Shown: piece after piece, positions 61,914-64,000 of the stretch | Position numbering within the stretch: the first letter of the stretch is position 1 | Layout: each line of letters begins with the position of its first letter | Source: Streptomyces sp. NBC_00102 | Lineage (GTDB): Bacteria > Actinomycetota > Actinomycetes > Streptomycetales > Streptomycetaceae | DNA length: 64,000 bases | Reading direction: 5' to 3' | Assembly: GCF_026343115.1 (NCBI RefSeq) | Contig: NZ_JAPEMC010000001.1 | Coordinates: forward strand, 4,979,501-5,043,500 | Made by a program: the position numbers and the translations under genes | Notes under the pieces: generated by a model | What the model was told of the DNA's origin: nothing | What the model saw: the letters and a program-made list of their open reading frames with translations, nothing else | Databases searched by the model: none

Positions 61914-62759
61914 ATGAACCTGCTGCTCGCCGAGGTGGCCCAGGCCACCCAGCGGCTGGCCGACGCCGGTGTCCCTTCGCCGCGATTCGATGCCGAGGAG
62001 CTCGCGGCCTTCGTCCACGGGGTCAAGCGGGGCGAACTGCACCGGGTGCCGGACGCCGACTTCGACGCGCGCTACTGGGAGACCATCGCGCGCCGCGAGA
62101 ACCGCGAGCCCCTCCAGCACATCACCGGCCGCGCCTTCTTCCGCTACCTGGAGCTCCAGGTCGGCCCCGGGGTGTTCGTACCCCGTCCGGAGACCGAGTC
62201 GGTCGTCGGCTGGGCCATAGACGCGGTCCGCGCGATGGACGTCGTCGAGCCGCTCATCGTCGACCTCTGCACCGGCTCCGGCGCCATCGCCCTCGCCATG
62301 GCCCAGGAGGTGCCGCGCTCCCGCGTGCACGCCGTGGAGCTGTCCGAGGACGCCCTGACGTGGACCAGGAAGAACGCCGAGGGGTCCAGGGTCACCGTGC
62401 ACCGCGGAGACGCCCTGAGCGCCCTTCCCGAGCTCGACGGCCAGGTCGACCTGGTGATCTCCAACCCGCCGTACATCCCGCTCACCGAGTGGGAGTACGT
62501 CGCTCCCGAGGCCCGCGACCACGACCCGCAGATGGCGCTCTTCTCCGGCGAGGACGGCCTCGACACCATCCGCGGCATCGAGCGCACCGCGCACCGCCTG
62601 CTCCGCCCCGGCGGCCTCGTCGTCATCGAGCACGCCGACACCCAGGGCGGCCAGGTCCCCTGGATCTTCACCGAGGAACGCGGCTGGGCCGACGCGGCCG
62701 ACCACCCGGACCTCAACAACCGGCCGCGGTTCGCCACCGCCCGCAAGGCCATGCCGTGA
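61914..62759 (+). CDS. prmC: Release factor glutamine N5-methyltransferase
   Basis: 281 residues. An N-terminal helical domain that grips the release factor is followed by the methyltransferase fold: IVDLCTGSGAIALA (SAM motif I), HAVELSEDA, and the glutamine-binding VISNPPYIPL. It methylates the GGQ glutamine of RF1 and RF2. The downstream t6A gene is in the same operon. Confidence 0.97.
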   Translation: MNLLLAEVAQATQRLADAGVPSPRFDAEELAAFVHGVKRGELHRVPDADFDARYWETIARRENREPLQHITGRAFFRYLELQVGPGVFVPRPETESVVGWAIDAVRAMDVVEPLIVDLCTGSGAIALAMAQEVPRSRVHAVELSEDALTWTRKNAEGSRVTVHRGDALSALPELDGQVDLVISNPPYIPLTEWEYVAPEARDHDPQMALFSGEDGLDTIRGIERTAHRLLRPGGLVVIEHADTQGGQVPWIFTEERGWADAADHPDLNNRPRFATARKAMP

Positions 62760-62833
62760 CCGGCGCCGCGGCCCCGTGCCCGCACCACCCCCCGTACAAG
62801 CCCTACCCGTACACGCTCGAGGAGGCCGGCTGA
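62756..62833 (+). CDS. Possible 25-codon coupled ORF between prmC and the t6A gene
   Basis: The GTG at 62756 overlaps the prmC stop (GTGA), and its TGA (62831-62833) shares a base with the next ATG. The product would be VTGAAAPCPHHPPYKPYPYT plus LEEAG, rich in Pro, His and Tyr. Start/stop overlaps on both sides fit translational coupling through the gap. It may serve only to carry ribosomes to the next gene; there is no other evidence for a functional peptide. Confidence 0.35.
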   Translation: MTGAAAPCPHHPPYKPYPYTLEEAG

Positions 62834-63480
62834 TGGCACGGCGATACGACTGCAACGACGCGACCGACCGTACGACCGGGCTGCGTGAAGCCGCCTCGGC
62901 GGTACGTCGTGGCGAACTGGTCGTGCTGCCCACCGACACCGTGTACGGGATCGGTGCGGACGCCTTCTCCTCGGAGGCCGTCGCGGACCTGCTGGACGCC
63001 AAGGGCCGCGGGCGCAACATGCCCACCCCGGTCCTCATCGGCTCCCCGAACACGCTGCACGGCCTGGTCACCGACTTCTCCGAGCAGGCGTGGGAACTCG
63101 TCGACGCCTTCTGGCCCGGCGCCCTCACCCTCGTCGCCAAGCACCAGCCGTCGCTCCAGTGGGACCTCGGCGACACCCGCGGCACCGTCGCCGTCCGGAT
63201 GCCGCTGCACCCGGTCGCCATCGAGCTGCTCAACGAGGTCGGCCCGATGGGCGTCTCCAGCGCCAACCTGACCGGCCACCCGTCGCCGGAGACCTGCGAC
63301 GCCGCCCAGGAGATGCTCGGGGACTCCGTCTCCGTCTACCTCGACGGCGGACCCACCCCGGGCAACGTCCCGTCCTCCATCGTCGACGTCACCGGCAAGG
63401 TCCCGGTCCTGCTGCGCGCCGGCGCCCTGTCCGTCGAGGAACTGCGCAAGGTGGTACCCGACCTCGAGGTGGCCAATTGA
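62833..63480 (+). CDS. L-threonylcarbamoyladenylate synthase (Sua5/YwlC/TsaC family)
   Basis: 215 residues, the single YrdC domain form. VVLPTDTVYGIGADAFS, the Lys/Arg-rich KGRGRNMPTPVLIGS, FWPGALTLVAK, VAVRMPLHP and GVSSANLTGHPSP are the conserved segments that bind threonine, bicarbonate and ATP. It makes threonylcarbamoyl-AMP for the t6A37 modification of tRNA. The ATG at 62833 has GGAGG upstream. Confidence 0.95.
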   Translation: MARRYDCNDATDRTTGLREAASAVRRGELVVLPTDTVYGIGADAFSSEAVADLLDAKGRGRNMPTPVLIGSPNTLHGLVTDFSEQAWELVDAFWPGALTLVAKHQPSLQWDLGDTRGTVAVRMPLHPVAIELLNEVGPMGVSSANLTGHPSPETCDAAQEMLGDSVSVYLDGGPTPGNVPSSIVDVTGKVPVLLRAGALSVEELRKVVPDLEVAN

Positions 63481-64000
63481 CCGCCCCTGAGGGGCGTGGC
63501 ATAGCGGGGCAGACCGACCACTTCCGCATTCTCCACGTCAGCACCGGCAACGTCTGCCGCTCGCCCATCACCGAGCGGCTGACCCGCCATGCCCTGGTGG
63601 ACCGCCTCGGCGATCCGCTCCAGGGCGGCCTCATCGTGGAGAGCGCCGGCACCTGGGGGCACGAAGGCGCCCCCATGGAGGCGAACGCCGAGATCGTCCT
63701 CGCCGACTTCGGCGCCGACGCCACCGGCTTCGTCGGCCGCGAGCTCCTCGACGAACACGTGATCCGTGCCGACCTGGTGCTCACCGCGACCCGCGACCAC
63801 CGCGCGCAGGTCATCTCCATGGGCCACTCCGCCGGACTGCGCACCTTCACCCTGAAGGAGTTCACCCGGCTCGTGCGGGCCATAGACCCGGCCACCCTGC
63901 CGGACGCCCACGACGAGGGCGTGGTCGAGCGTGCCCGCGCGCTGGTCCGCGCCGCCGCCGCGCTCCGCGGCTGGCTGCTGGCCCCGACCGCGGACGCCGA
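63477..64000 (+). CDS. Low-molecular-weight phosphatase-like protein lacking the catalytic Cys (cut by window edge)
   Basis: At least 174 residues; no stop before the edge. A TTG start overlaps the previous stop. ILHVSTGNVCRSPITERL is the P loop of low-molecular-weight protein-tyrosine phosphatases, but the nucleophilic Cys of CxxxxxR is Ser (AGC); the second Cys and the Arg remain. VESAGTWGHEGAPM and ADLVLTATRDHRAQV also fit the fold. With Ser it should be weak or inactive as a phosphatase and may bind phosphate or phosphoprotein. I believe relatives beside Sua5 in other Streptomyces share this change, from memory only. Confidence 0.85.
   Translation, partial: MTAPEGRGIAGQTDHFRILHVSTGNVCRSPITERLTRHALVDRLGDPLQGGLIVESAGTWGHEGAPMEANAEIVLADFGADATGFVGRELLDEHVIRADLVLTATRDHRAQVISMGHSAGLRTFTLKEFTRLVRAIDPATLPDAHDEGVVERARALVRAAAALRGWLLAPTADA

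Overview
The window is high-G+C DNA of Streptomyces type. Genes have GC-rich third codon positions, many start at GTG or TTG, stop/start overlaps are common, and lineage markers are present: a CvnABCD conservon, an AfsA/ArpA-type butyrolactone pair, HspR-type control of lon, and the block lysA-hom-thrC-thrB-rho-rpmE-prfA-prmC-sua5. It reads as chromosomal core with accessory islands. I see no phage, IS element, CRISPR array or replication origin.

Layout. 1-8 kb: the start of a sensor kinase with its OmpR-type response regulator, a spermidine-synthase-like protein, an Fsr-type MFS exporter beside a GntR regulator, an SDR/TetR pair with two operator-like sites 30 bp apart, a mycothiol-type isomerase and a lincosamide nucleotidyltransferase-like gene. 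7-9 kb: a cold-shock protein, two small conserved genes and a frameshifted gene. 9-15 kb: lon behind a HAIR operator, a lipoprotein deacetylase, a GH25 lysozyme, a MarR regulator and a PP2C-like protein. 15-22 kb: the conservon operon (histidine kinase, roadblock, DUF742, GTPase), which runs into a StyA-type flavin monooxygenase and a terminator. 22-31 kb: membrane proteins, an NlpC/P60 hydrolase, a pseudokinase/PQQ-propeller fusion, an AurF-type diiron oxygenase and an ADP-ribosylglycohydrolase.

31-42 kb: a PBP/RodA-FtsW pair for peptidoglycan synthesis, an SH3-type secreted protein, a zinc-ribbon protein, a HEAT-repeat protein, and a divergent Ku/LigD-polymerase pair for non-homologous end joining. 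42-48 kb: a methyltransferase, glyA behind a ZTP riboswitch, a P450, and an AfsA-type butyrolactone synthase divergent from its ArpA/ScbR-type receptor, with an ARE-like operator between them. 48-49 kb: a decayed VOC gene and tRNA-Arg(CCG). 49.5-64 kb: the housekeeping block for lysine/threonine synthesis, transcription termination, ribosome function, translation release and tRNA t6A modification. It ends in a low-molecular-weight phosphatase-like gene whose nucleophilic Cys is Ser, cut by the window edge.

The most interesting points are the butyrolactone module with an adjacent P450, the degenerate kinase fused to a beta-propeller, the conservon joined to a flavin monooxygenase, the Cys-to-Ser phosphatase-like protein beside Sua5, and several strong uncharacterised palindromes. 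All calls rest on reading the sequence; no database search was run.
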